A stretch of 64,000 bases of DNA from Candidatus Halocynthiibacter alkanivorans (GTDB lineage: Bacteria > Pseudomonadota > Alphaproteobacteria > Rhodobacterales > Rhodobacteraceae), in assembly GCF_003333265.1 (NCBI RefSeq), contig NZ_QOLB01000159.1, positions 1 through 64,000 on the forward strand. The letters are read 5' to 3'. Below, in pieces: positions 26,902 to 35,392 of the stretch. The stretch's first letter is position 1; every line of letters begins with the position of its first letter. Under the pieces are notes generated by a model. It did not search any database. It saw only the letters and a list, made by a program, of their open reading frames with translations, and had not been told where the DNA came from. The translations under genes were made by a program, and so were the position numbers.

Positions 26902-27513
26902 TTAATGCAGACGCTGTAAATGCCGCTTTAACACCGCCACCGCAGTGTCGCTGTCTTTGCGCGCAATCGCATTCACAATGGCGCTGTGGTCCCGGTCGGT
27001 GCGCCCTTCCCAGTCAGAGCGCCAGGTCGCCAGCAAATGGCGCGCACCCAGGTTCTGCAGGTTTTCAATCGACGCCAGCAAATGTCCCATGCCACAGGGC
27101 GCCACAATCGCAGTATGAAACCGGCGGTTGGCCCGTTCCCATGCATGCAGATCGCCGGCCTGGTCACAGGCCGCCTGCGCCTCGCGGGCCCGTTGCAGAT
27201 CGCCGGCACTGGTCAGCGGGATGGCATGCAGCAGCGCCACCGGCTCCAGTGCCAGCCGCATGGTTTTGATCTCAAAAATGTCACCCGGATCAAACGGCGC
27301 CACCCGCACGCCCCGGCGCGGCAGGCTGATCGCAAGGCCGCGGGCCTCCAGCCGCAGCAAAGCCTCCCGCACCGGCACATGGCTGGTGTGAAACGCGCGC
27401 GCGATATGGTCCTGGCGCAGCTTTTCCTCCGGCGGCAACTGACCACTGATGATCTGGTCGGTCAGGCTCTGCAGGATCTGGTCCGAGATGGTGCTGGTTG
27501 CTTTTGCGGTCAT
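26902..27513 (-). CDS. bioR: GntR-family biotin regulator BioR
   Basis: A 203-residue GntR/FadR-type repressor. The winged helix-turn-helix is near residues 15-75 (FHTSHVPVREALLRLEARGL), followed by an FCD-type helical effector domain. Alphaproteobacterial BioR proteins are of this size and repress bio genes through the box TTATMKATAA. The assignment rests on three facts seen here: the gene faces bioBFDAGC, a perfect BioR box sits at its own start codon, and two near-perfect boxes flank the bioB promoter. Confidence 0.88.
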   Translation of the reverse strand: MTAKATSTISDQILQSLTDQIISGQLPPEEKLRQDHIARAFHTSHVPVREALLRLEARGLAISLPRRGVRVAPFDPGDIFEIKTMRLALEPVALLHAIPLTSAGDLQRAREAQAACDQAGDLHAWERANRRFHTAIVAPCGMGHLLASIENLQNLGARHLLATWRSDWEGRTDRDHSAIVNAIARKDSDTAVAVLKRHLQRLH

Positions 27514-27515
27514 AA

Positions 27516-27525
27516 TTATAGATAA
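27516..27525. promoter_or_regulatory. Perfect BioR box at the bioR start
   Basis: TTATAGATAA is an exact match to the BioR consensus (TTATMKATAA read on the other strand). It begins three bases upstream of the bioR ATG, where binding would block its own transcription or translation start region; this indicates autoregulation. Confidence 0.8.
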
Positions 27526-27752
27526 TTTTTCAGCCCCCCGGGCGCAACTGGTAATATGCGTCCCGGGCGCTAAAAACCTGCCGGACCAGGCGCCTGGCCA
27601 CTGCCACCTTCATTCAACTGGCGCCGTAGCACCCAATACATCGGTTGCGGGCGACAAGGCGCGATCATGCCGGACCATTTGGAGCCGAAACTCGTACAAA
27701 TCGGCCACTTGCCTGGTTGCTTAGCCGGAGATCCAGCCACAACAGTATTCAG

Positions 27753-27775
27753 AGGTGGACAGGTGGACAGGTGGA
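27753..27775. repeat. Short tandem repeat, 8-bp unit AGGTGGAC
   Basis: Nearly three head-to-tail copies of AGGTGGAC. Non-coding; could change length by slippage. Function unknown. Confidence 0.8.
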
Positions 27776-27874
27776 AATCATTACATAACTATCATTATAA
27801 GCCCAAACGCAGCCCTCTTCAGGACCATTCAATTTTGACAACCAAACGGGCCCCGCCACACGACAGAAGCCAAA

Positions 27875-28405
27875 CTATTGCACCTGGTCTTTCTGAAAAA
27901 CCATGTCCAGTACTTGCCTGGGCTCTGACTGATCCTCAGCGCTCACGGTCTCGCTCAGTGCAAACATCGCCAGCCCCTCAAACCGGATATCCAACTGAGA
28001 TTTCAACGAAATCCCATTTTCCACCCGATCCGCGTCCGAATTCAGCTGCAGGCCCTGTGGCACCAGCCGGCCGCTGTAGTTGCGATAAAGCCCCTGTTTG
28101 GGCAGCGCCACCTGCGCTGCCAGGCTGCCGTCTTTCCTGCGGCCAATACGGATCAACAGCCGGGTGCCGCCCCGCGCCGAGGCACAGCGCCCCTCGAGCT
28201 GGATATCCTCTCCCGCCACCAGCGTGCGCACTTTGAGGCGGCAACTGCCGCGCTCTTTCGCACTGTCATACGAGCGCGCAATCCAGCCACGCCCCTTCCA
28301 GGTGCCGTCAATATCAAAAAAGGAAATCTGTTGCGCCCGGGCCTGCGGCGCTACCAGCATCAACGCACTCAGCAACACCACGGTCCGTAAAAATACCCCT
28401 CTCAT
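27875..28405 (-). CDS. Small exported hypothetical protein, coupled to RND exporter
   Basis: A 176-residue protein not matched to a named family. It starts MRGVFLRTVVLLSALMLVAP, a clear signal peptide with an ARA cleavage motif near residue 24. The mature part is beta-strand-rich, with DGTWKGRGW, and contains two Cys (at CRLK and RCAS) that could form a disulfide. ATG at 28405 overlaps the stop of the RND gene (ATGA), so the two products probably act together, this one in the periplasm. An upstream in-frame start lies inside the RND gene and is rejected. Confidence 0.75.
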   Translation of the reverse strand: MRGVFLRTVVLLSALMLVAPQARAQQISFFDIDGTWKGRGWIARSYDSAKERGSCRLKVRTLVAGEDIQLEGRCASARGGTRLLIRIGRRKDGSLAAQVALPKQGLYRNYSGRLVPQGLQLNSDADRVENGISLKSQLDIRFEGLAMFALSETVSAEDQSEPRQVLDMVFQKDQVQ

Positions 28406-30684
28406 CGCGGGCCCCCTTCCCTGCCCCGGGCGTGCCGCGCCTGCTGCCACGAGGCCAGCACCGACAGGCAGGCCGGCAGAACCAGCATATCCGCCACCAG
28501 CGCCAGCACAAAAACTGCGATGCTCAGCATGCCAAAATAGGCCACCGAGGGCAGCACCGCGAACAATGTGCCACTCATGCCCAGCGTCATCACTGCCGAA
28601 CTGATGGTCAGCGCCGGCGCCACCTCCCGCATCGAGCGGTCGATCAGGGCGGCGCGCAGCCGGATGCGCACGCCATTGTTCAGCCGGATCCGGTTCAGCA
28701 CATGCACCGTGTCATCAATCGCCAGGCCAAAGGCCACCGTCATCGCGATGCCACTGGAAAATTCAAGCCCGCGCCCCGACAGCGCCAGCCAGGCCCCGAC
28801 CAGCGCCACTGGCAACACATTGGGGATCAATGCCACCACGCCGATCAGCGGTGAGCGTAGCCAGAGCGCGATCAGAATGCCCGAGGCGCCCAGAGCCATC
28901 AAAAAACTGCGGTTGAGGCTTAACAGCATCTCTTTACTGATGAATGCCGACACGGTTTCGATGCCGGTGAGCGGCCCGACCCCGGCCGCAACTAACATCG
29001 GATCAGCGGCAATGCGCTGCTCCAGCCGGCTCACAAACGCTCGCGTCAGCACTGCATTCTGATAGTTATACGGGATGGTCAGGATCGCATGCTTCGCATC
29101 CTCTGATATCAGTTTCGCCCGCAGCGCCTCCGGCATCTGACTAAGGCTCTGTTCCAGCCCAACTTGCGCCCCCTGCCCCGCCGCCGCCTCCGCCGCCAGC
29201 CGGTCCGAAAGGGTGGCCAGCGAAAACACCTGCCGCTCTGCCAACTGGCCGATACGTTCGTGCAGCTTTTTCAGCTCCGCCACGCTCTCTGCCCCCAGTC
29301 CCGACAGCGGCAGCGCCATTTTTAGGGATCCGAACGGGCCCAGCTTGTCTTCAATCTGCGCGATCGCAACCATCACCGAATCGTCTTCGGACATATTGTC
29401 ATAGATCGAATGGCGCGGCGTTATCGTGCTGTAGCCCGCCACCGCCAGCAGCAGTACCAGTACACCCGCAGAAGCCACCGCGCGGGGCGCAAAACGTGCC
29501 AGATCCGGCAGCACAGCCAGGCGGGTAAACCGCCCGGGCTTGCCGCGATTGTCGCCAAAAATACGCTCCAGCCCGAACAGGTGGTCCAAGGTCACAAAAA
29601 ACAGCGGATGCACCAGAAGCACCACCACCACCGCCACCAGCACCGACAGCGTCCCCGCCATCCCCATACCGGTGATCAGTTCCGAGGGCGACAGCATCAG
29701 GCTGGCAAAAGCAATCATCGTGGTGACTGACGCCAGAAGACAGGCCGGCCCCACCCGCCGCACCGCCGTGAGACCCGGATTGGGCACGCCGTCTTTGTGC
29801 AGCCGCCGCACCTCCAGTGTCAGATGCAGGGAATCGGCAAAAGACAGCACCAGGATCAGCACCGGCAGCGCCACGGTGATCAGGTTGATGGTCAGCCCGG
29901 CCGCGCCCAGCAGCCCCAGCACCCAGAGCAGCGCCGTGGCCGACACCAGCGAAGTGGTCAGGGCGAGCCGCAGGCTGCGCAGTGTCAGCGCCGCCACCAG
30001 AAAGCCGACCACAGCGCCGACAACATTCAGCAGGGTGAAATCGCTGAACAGTTTGGCCACCACCCGTTCGCGCAGCACCGGATATCCGGTCAGATTGACA
30101 GCAATGCCCTGCCCCGCTGTCAGCTCGCGGGCCAGCGCCTCAATCTCCCTGGTTTGGGCGCCGCGCACTTCAGCGCTCAGATGGCCGCCCGACAATGCCA
30201 CGATCACCAGCATCAACTGGCGGTCCGGTGACACCAGCCGGCGCAGTTCCGGAGAATCGCGGCGCGCGTCCTGCAGTGTTTTGGCAATATCCGGCTGAGT
30301 CAGAGACTTAATGTCCTGCGCGAACGGCGGCAGCAGCGAAAACGGCGACACGATATTGTCGATGTTGTCCAGAAACTGCGCCTCGATCAGAAACGACTCG
30401 ATACTGGCCAGCGCCGCCGGTTCCGCCAGATCCTGCCCTTCAAAGGTCAGGAAAATTTCGCCGTCACCGCTGGCAAACAGAGTGCGGAAATCCACCAGGT
30501 CCAGGTAGCGTCGGGTGCTGCTGGCAAAAACGCGGTCCACCCCGTCATCAAAATTCAGCCGCAACGCCGCAAACCCCGCCAGAATATCGAGACCGATCAA
30601 CAAGACCCACAGCAGGATCAGCCTTGCACGCAGCGGGCTTTGCGTCTTGCCGGTGGCAAGGGGGGACCCGGCTCTCTCAACCAT
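28402..30684 (-). CDS. RND superfamily exporter (MMPL type)
   Basis: A 760-residue integral membrane protein with the RND duplication: one helix near the N-terminus, a periplasmic loop, a block of five helices, then a second set in the C-terminal half. LAIDDTVHVLNR in the second half is the conserved helix-4 proton relay motif, and VLSFADSLHLTLEVRRL is its equivalent in the first half. Such exporters move lipids or hydrophobic compounds. The ATG at 30684 has GAGGGG upstream; a GTG at 30744 would add 20 arginine-rich residues. The substrate is unknown. Confidence 0.85.
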   Translation of the reverse strand: MVERAGSPLATGKTQSPLRARLILLWVLLIGLDILAGFAALRLNFDDGVDRVFASSTRRYLDLVDFRTLFASGDGEIFLTFEGQDLAEPAALASIESFLIEAQFLDNIDNIVSPFSLLPPFAQDIKSLTQPDIAKTLQDARRDSPELRRLVSPDRQLMLVIVALSGGHLSAEVRGAQTREIEALARELTAGQGIAVNLTGYPVLRERVVAKLFSDFTLLNVVGAVVGFLVAALTLRSLRLALTTSLVSATALLWVLGLLGAAGLTINLITVALPVLILVLSFADSLHLTLEVRRLHKDGVPNPGLTAVRRVGPACLLASVTTMIAFASLMLSPSELITGMGMAGTLSVLVAVVVVLLVHPLFFVTLDHLFGLERIFGDNRGKPGRFTRLAVLPDLARFAPRAVASAGVLVLLLAVAGYSTITPRHSIYDNMSEDDSVMVAIAQIEDKLGPFGSLKMALPLSGLGAESVAELKKLHERIGQLAERQVFSLATLSDRLAAEAAAGQGAQVGLEQSLSQMPEALRAKLISEDAKHAILTIPYNYQNAVLTRAFVSRLEQRIAADPMLVAAGVGPLTGIETVSAFISKEMLLSLNRSFLMALGASGILIALWLRSPLIGVVALIPNVLPVALVGAWLALSGRGLEFSSGIAMTVAFGLAIDDTVHVLNRIRLNNGVRIRLRAALIDRSMREVAPALTISSAVMTLGMSGTLFAVLPSVAYFGMLSIAVFVLALVADMLVLPACLSVLASWQQARHARGREGGPR

Positions 30685-31012
30685 AGAAGCGTGCCCCTCT
30701 GCCCTGCCAGACCGAAGGCCGGAACGGCGGTGCGGAACACTCACATGATATAGGCCGGGTCAAAAGCAATCTCTTTCCTGAATCAACACCGAAACCCTAT
30801 CAGCAGAGACACCTGACCGCCAAGGGCCCTGCTGCCGCAGCGCCGGTCAACACGCTGATCGGGAACCGGCGGTCAATTCTGGCCGCGTCGCCCCCTGCCC
30901 TTCAGGTACCCGTCTGCAGGACGCAGGTTGACGCCATCCCGCAAGCAACCGCCGCCAGCGCCATCCCGTAAACAGGTGCCTTTGAGGCCCGTTCGCAGGA
31001 TTGTCTCCAGAG

Positions 31013-32089
31013 TCAGCTGTCCCGCAACATATTTTGGACCGTATCCATCACCTGGTGCATGACGTCGCGGTCCACTGCATTGCCCCGGAACTGCAGGGCG
31101 AAGCCGCGTGCATCCGAAGTCAGCTGCATGGTCGCCCCTTTGGGCAGGTTTACAATGTCGCCAGCAGTCGCCGCCACGGTGTTGCCTGGCCGCCCGCCCC
31201 GGCTGCCTTGTCGTGGTTGTGCTTCAAACTGGCGCAGCACCGGATCCAGCACCGCCCATTCGGCCGGGGCACTGATGGCATGCGCCTGCGCCAGCGCGTC
31301 GCGGAATTTCGTCCCTAACCCGGCCCGCAGAGCCGCAGACAGGCGCAACCCAGCTTTTTCCGACAGGCTGGTCGGGTAACTCAGCAGATCGCCCAGTTCT
31401 TCATGCACCAGCGCAAAAGACCGGATCTTGGAGCGTTTGGCTTTTGACGCGGTGGCAAAAATATCCGCTACGGCCGCTTCCACTGTGGCATAAGCCCCCT
31501 GCGCTGTGGCGATCACCGCAATGCGGCCGCGCTCATAGGGGGTCAGCTGGCTGCGCACCTCGTTTTCTTCCACCATCGCCACATAAGAGGGCGCCGCCTC
31601 CCTGCCCGGCCGCACCATCGCCGGCACCGTCTCCATGCCCGCATGGCCCTCGCCGCGCAACGCCCGCACCGCCGCCAGCCGCCGCCAGCCTGAAATCAGC
31701 CCAAAGCCGCTTTCAGTGACCACCACCTCCACCGGCAGCCGCACCCCATGGGCCAGTACCGAGGCTTTCAGCTCGTCCATCTCCTCAGCGGACACACCGA
31801 TGCGGTCGCGCACCAGGTGTTCAGCGTCAATCTGCTCCAGGGCCAAAAGCTGCACCAGCCGCCCCTCATCGCCGGCGCTGCGCCAGGCCAGCGCATCACT
31901 GGCGTCGCGCGCCTGCTGTGCCCGGGTCTCAGCATCGGCCACCGGCGCCGCCTGGGCGATTTCCGCCGCCACCTGGGCGATCGGAGGTGTGGCGCCAAAG
32001 CGGTCCAGCGCCGGTTTCGCCGCGAAACCCTCTTCCAGTTTTGCAAGTTCCGCCGCATCGGGCGCGGTCAGCCGTTTCCGTCGTGCCAT
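31013..32089 (-). CDS. parB: Plasmid partitioning protein ParB/RepB type
   Basis: A 358-residue DNA-binding partition protein. The ParB/Sulfiredoxin-like domain lies around residues 90-190 (LPVEVVVTESGFGLISGWRRLAAV, with ENEVRSQLTPYERGR as the NTP-binding/helical follow-up), and a HTH region comes after. It binds centromere-like parS sites and is moved by ParA. The ATG shares one base with the parA stop at 32089, so the two are coupled. A parS-like palindrome (32013-32029) lies inside its own 5' coding region. Confidence 0.9.
   Translation of the reverse strand: MARRKRLTAPDAAELAKLEEGFAAKPALDRFGATPPIAQVAAEIAQAAPVADAETRAQQARDASDALAWRSAGDEGRLVQLLALEQIDAEHLVRDRIGVSAEEMDELKASVLAHGVRLPVEVVVTESGFGLISGWRRLAAVRALRGEGHAGMETVPAMVRPGREAAPSYVAMVEENEVRSQLTPYERGRIAVIATAQGAYATVEAAVADIFATASKAKRSKIRSFALVHEELGDLLSYPTSLSEKAGLRLSAALRAGLGTKFRDALAQAHAISAPAEWAVLDPVLRQFEAQPRQGSRGGRPGNTVAATAGDIVNLPKGATMQLTSDARGFALQFRGNAVDRDVMHQVMDTVQNMLRDS
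32013..32029. repeat. parS-like 17-bp palindrome, copy 1 (inside parB)
   Basis: GGTTTCGCCGCGAAACC is a perfect 8+1+8 palindrome located in the first 30 codons of parB. The same sequence, on the other strand, recurs at 33588 and 35190. It resembles a ParB-binding centromere site. Confidence 0.75.
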
Positions 32090-33471
32090 CAGTTTTGCCC
32101 CTCATTCATTTGTGCATCCCGCCACCAGGTGCCCAGCAGCAACTCCTTGAACTCTGCATAGGTGCGGTCGAATGCTTCGCGCCCGCGCAGATAGGTTTCC
32201 CGGTTAAACTCGCGGTAATCCGCCTCATAAATCCCGTTCACCTGCTCCCCGGCCTGGCCCACCAGCGCGGTGAATTCCTGGCGATAGGCGTTCATGAAAT
32301 CGCCAAAATAGGCCTGGATCACATTGGCCAGATCCTGTTGCTGGCCAGCATCAAACCGGGTGATGATGGCACGCACCACGTCCCATTCAAATTTTATCTC
32401 CGGCAATCCGGCCCGCCGCAACGCCGCGTTTTCCCCCTCTTCAATGGAAGCGAAGGTGGAATAGAGCATGTCAAAGAAACGACCGGTGGAATCAAACTCC
32501 AGAAATGAGGCGCCCAGCGGCACCAGCAGGATATCGGCGGCGGCCAATGAGTTGATCGTCAGATAGCCAAGTGCGGGCGGCGTATCCAGAAAGACAATAT
32601 CATATTGATCCAGAATGCCCTCGTCTTCGAGAAAATTGCCGAGCGCATCCCACAACGGCCAGGTGCGCAGCCCCATGCGCCAGACCGGGATCTGAAATTC
32701 GGCCCAGTACAGGTTCAGCTGCGCACCGATCAGATCAATGTTGGGCCAGTGGGTGGTTTGAATCAGATCGGTGGCACTGACCTTTAATGCCTCACGCATA
32801 GTTTCATCCAGTGGCAGCTCCGCCTGCCCCGCCGCGTCACGCACCTGGTTCTCCGCCATCACGGCGCGGGCGTAATCCTTGGCGATCAGCGGAAACACCG
32901 TTTTCCATTCATCTTCGACCTTCCCGCCGAGGATCGATGTCATTGAGGCCTGGCTGTCGAGATCAATCACCAGCACTTTATAGCCGTCCAGCGCCGCCGA
33001 CATCGCCAGATGGGCGCAGGTGGTGGTTTTGCCGGAGCCACCCTTGAAATTGGACAGCGCGACGATCTTGGCTTTGGCGCCCTCAGGCCGCCATGGCCGG
33101 TATTCTTTGGCGCTGGACCCCTCTTTGTCGAAATGCTCCCGCAGTTGCAGCACCTCTTCCAGCGTGAACCATTTTGAGCCGCTTTCCCCGTCGCCCTGGG
33201 GCAGGTCGGGATTGGCTTTTAACACCCGGCGCAGATGTGCAGCGGCGACCGGGATCATATAACGGGTGATTTCCCAGATCGAAAACTTGCGCAGTCGTTT
33301 CTGCCCGTCCGGCGCATAGCCGCGTTTGGCCAGATCATCCCGGCCGCGGGCACAAAACGCCGCCGCCTTGGCGAATCGCGCGGTGTCGACCGGCTCGCCC
33401 AAACGGGCTGCGGCTTCTTGCGGATTGATGTTAAAATACGGGGGCAGGGGGGATTCGGGTTTTTTGCTCAT
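32089..33471 (-). CDS. parA: Plasmid partitioning ATPase ParA, type Ia
   Basis: A 460-residue Walker-type ATPase. The deviant Walker A KGGSGKTTT is at residues 143-151, and later motifs LVIDLDSQAS and IVFLDTPPALGYLT are those of ParA/SopA. The 130-residue N-terminal extension with a likely HTH (FSIWEITRYM) is typical of type Ia ParA, which also represses its own promoter. The ATG at 33471 has GAGG four bases upstream; longer in-frame starts are weaker. It is the first gene of parAB, divergent from rep across the origin. Confidence 0.92.
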   Translation of the reverse strand: MSKKPESPLPPYFNINPQEAAARLGEPVDTARFAKAAAFCARGRDDLAKRGYAPDGQKRLRKFSIWEITRYMIPVAAAHLRRVLKANPDLPQGDGESGSKWFTLEEVLQLREHFDKEGSSAKEYRPWRPEGAKAKIVALSNFKGGSGKTTTCAHLAMSAALDGYKVLVIDLDSQASMTSILGGKVEDEWKTVFPLIAKDYARAVMAENQVRDAAGQAELPLDETMREALKVSATDLIQTTHWPNIDLIGAQLNLYWAEFQIPVWRMGLRTWPLWDALGNFLEDEGILDQYDIVFLDTPPALGYLTINSLAAADILLVPLGASFLEFDSTGRFFDMLYSTFASIEEGENAALRRAGLPEIKFEWDVVRAIITRFDAGQQQDLANVIQAYFGDFMNAYRQEFTALVGQAGEQVNGIYEADYREFNRETYLRGREAFDRTYAEFKELLLGTWWRDAQMNEGQN

Positions 33472-33587
33472 TGTGCCTCGTCTCATGCCATATGCGGTAT
33501 TTTCGCTATTATGCGTATTGTTATCGCACATCCTGCAAAAAATGGAATTCCCTAGATGCGTTTCACCGAAATATCCTCCGGACAGCT

Positions 33588-33604
33588 GGTTTCGCGGCGA
33601 AACC
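33588..33604. repeat. parS-like 17-bp palindrome, copy 2 (origin)
   Basis: GGTTTCGCGGCGAAACC, a perfect 8+1+8 palindrome 117 bp upstream of the parA start, identical to the copy at 35190. Confidence 0.8.
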
Positions 33605-33722
33605 TTGTGAATAATTTGGAAAACAACAACAAATGCGGCTGGGAAAGGTTGTAGATTCTTTCAGATCTATAGAGTCTTTGTGCGGTAGAAACTATGCAAC
33701 CTCAATATGTTAAGGTGGTTTG

Positions 33723-33832
33723 GGGACCTGAATACATGATGAAAGGTACCTGTATCCGGGATCAAAGGCACCCGGATACAGGGGCGAAGGGACCCGAGTC
33801 CGGGGGCGAGGGGACCTGAGTCCGGGATTGCT
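33723..33832 (+). repeat. Five tandem 22-bp iterons
   Basis: Direct repeats without spacer at 33723, 33745, 33767, 33789 and 33811, each 22 bp (two helical turns). The shared core is GGnACCYGnRTmC followed by a G-rich part. They are probable binding sites for the initiator encoded at 34084. Confidence 0.9.
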
Positions 33833-33930
33833 GTTTTAGCCGTATCAGAGCCTGTTTGGCACACAAAAACCCGGTTTGGTACCGCGTCGGCGTGCTGTAT
33901 CTGTTGGTCAGAAGTGGCGCAGCCGCTTCA

Positions 33931-33952
33931 GGGACCCGGATACAGGACGGCG
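33931..33952 (+). repeat. Detached direct iteron
   Basis: GGGACCCGGATACAGG starts a sixth copy of the iteron, almost identical to the third tandem unit, 98 bp downstream of the array. Confidence 0.75.
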
Positions 33953-33962
33953 GAGCCCAGCA

Positions 33963-33984
33963 ATCCGTCCCGTATTCAGGCACC
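33963..33984 (-). repeat. Inverted iteron near the rep start
   Basis: The minus strand reads GGTGCCTGAATACGGGA, matching the iteron core in inverted orientation. With the direct copy at 33931 it forms an inverted pair about 100 bp before rep, a usual arrangement for initiator autoregulation by dimers. Confidence 0.65.
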
Positions 33985-34083
33985 CCGGAGAGGCTTGAAG
34001 CCAGGTTCCTTTTCAGCATAATGGACCCAGGGGCCGCAAGTGCCCATCCGAGGCAGATTCGCAGGTTCAGGCAGGAGGGCGGG

Positions 34084-35367
34084 ATGCGCCAGTCGACCAT
34101 TGCGCAGGATGTTCCGCGCGACAAGCTGACCGGACCGCTGCGGCGGGACACGGTGAAAAAACACGTGGCGGCGATCCATGTCTCCGGCAAGCTGACGCTG
34201 CTGCAGCGCAAGCTGTCCAATGTGCTTTTGCTCAATGCTTATGATGCGCTGACCCGGGGCCAGACCCATTCTATTGATGCGCGCACACTCTGCCTGATGA
34301 TCGGCTATAATTCCAATGATATGGAGACGCTGAAACATTCTCTGCGCGGGCTGGCGGAAACCATCGCCGAATGGGACATGCTCGACGGTTCTGGCCAGCA
34401 GGAATGGGGGGTGTCCGCTCTGCTGTCTTTCGCCCGGCTGAAAGGCGGTGTCTGTGAATATGCCTATTCACCGGCGCTGGCAGAAAAACTGCATGACCCT
34501 AAAGTTTTTGCCCTGATCAACCTGAACATTCAGCGCCGCTTTACCTCGGGCCACGGGCTGGCGCTTTATGAGAACTGTTACCGGTTTGTGCGCACCGGCT
34601 CTACCGGCTGGTGGCCGCTGGAGCTGTTTCGCCGCCTGATGGGGGTGGAGGGCAGCGCCTATTACGAGAGTTTCAAACATCTGAACGCCAAGATCATCAA
34701 ACCGGCAGTGGCGGAAGTGAACAAGACCTCTAATATTCAGATCAGCCCGGAGTTTGCCAAAAAGGGCCGCTCAGTGACCGAAGTGCGGTTTCTGATCAAA
34801 GAGAACCCGCAGTTGGCAATGTTTGAAATTGACGATGGCGAGGCGTTGCGCGCCTCCGGCGTCTATAGCCGGCTGCGTGATCAGGGAGTCAGCGACCGGC
34901 TGGCGCGCCAGTGGATCCAGCAGCATGGCGAAGACTATGTCGCAACCAAACTGGATTACGTGGCGGGGCAGGGCGATGTGAAATCGCCGGCGCGCTACCT
35001 CTCCGCGGCGATCCGCGGCGATTTTGAAGAGGCCGGCGCCGCCCCCCCCGCGACGCCCGAAGCCAGTGCAGCGGCGCTGGCGGCATTGGACAGCCGCCGG
35101 CGTGCAACTGCGGCCGATGAACAGGCCGAAGCGGCCCGGATACAGCAGGGCCAGCAACGGGCGGCAAATTTCCGCGCGGTAGAGGCGGCGGTTTCGCGGC
35201 GAAACCCCACACAGCGGGACAGTGACAAACAGTTGTTTGTCTCCCGCCTGGACAGCGACCTGGAACGCGAGGACTTCCGCCGCCACGGCTGGGCCAGCGC
35301 CTTAAACGCCCGCGCGATTTTCGAGTTCTGGGACCAGCTGACACCGGGGCTGTTTGACCCGGACTAG
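34084..35367 (+). CDS. Plasmid replication initiator (Rep_3-like)
   Basis: A 427-residue initiator. The N-terminal 250 residues have the two winged-helix layout of Rep_3-type proteins: LTLLQRKLSNVLLLNAYDA near the start, then SYxSNDMETLKHSLR-like recognition helices and an ALYENCYRF segment. The C-terminal 130 residues are Ala/Arg/Gln-rich and may be flexible. ATG at 34084 is chosen because AGGAGG is five bases upstream and the iterons end before it; in-frame TTG at 33856 and ATG at 34021 would run through the iterons. It should bind the iterons and start replication. Family assignment is by motif recognition and moderately sure. Confidence 0.82.
   Translation: MRQSTIAQDVPRDKLTGPLRRDTVKKHVAAIHVSGKLTLLQRKLSNVLLLNAYDALTRGQTHSIDARTLCLMIGYNSNDMETLKHSLRGLAETIAEWDMLDGSGQQEWGVSALLSFARLKGGVCEYAYSPALAEKLHDPKVFALINLNIQRRFTSGHGLALYENCYRFVRTGSTGWWPLELFRRLMGVEGSAYYESFKHLNAKIIKPAVAEVNKTSNIQISPEFAKKGRSVTEVRFLIKENPQLAMFEIDDGEALRASGVYSRLRDQGVSDRLARQWIQQHGEDYVATKLDYVAGQGDVKSPARYLSAAIRGDFEEAGAAPPATPEASAAALAALDSRRRATAADEQAEAARIQQGQQRAANFRAVEAAVSRRNPTQRDSDKQLFVSRLDSDLEREDFRRHGWASALNARAIFEFWDQLTPGLFDPD
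35190..35206. repeat. parS-like 17-bp palindrome, copy 3 (inside rep)
   Basis: GGTTTCGCGGCGAAACC, identical to the origin copy, located in the 3' part of the rep coding sequence. Confidence 0.8.
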
Positions 35368-35392
35368 TCGGGCGTCACCCGCCCCGGTCGGC

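Larger units (their letters stand above)
27514..27874. other. Intergenic region upstream of bioR
   Basis: A 361-bp stretch without a supported gene. Its left end carries the bioR promoter and BioR box. A short tandem repeat lies at 27753-27775. The rest shows no recognisable gene or RNA. Confidence 0.5.
33472..34083. other. Putative replication origin region (oriV)
   Basis: A 612-bp non-coding region between divergent parA and rep. In order it holds a parS-like palindrome (33588-33604), an AT-rich stretch (about 33605-33720) suited to strand opening, five tandem iterons (33723-33832), one more direct iteron (33931-33952) and one inverted iteron (33963-33984) before the rep ribosome-binding site. 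This is the classical layout of an iteron-controlled theta-replicating plasmid. Confidence 0.8.

Noticed and set aside
28405-28450. Upstream start for the small exported protein
   Set aside because: The ATG at 28405 gives a clean signal peptide and an ATGA overlap; the longer version adds a Gly/Arg-rich segment before the signal.
33723-33832. Tandem repeats as a possible CRISPR array
   Set aside because: Units are contiguous without spacers and lie at a plasmid origin, so they are iterons. No cas genes are present.
33856-34083. N-terminal extension of the rep gene from a TTG codon
   Set aside because: It would translate through iteron copies, has no ribosome-binding site, and a good AGGAGG precedes the ATG at 34084.
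33762-34235. Minus-strand frame of 157 codons over the origin
   Set aside because: Overlaps iterons and the rep start on the opposite strand; no recognisable protein features.
31013-35367. RepABC operon
   Set aside because: The initiator is divergent from parAB rather than downstream of it, and iterons are present, so the module is not the repABC type.
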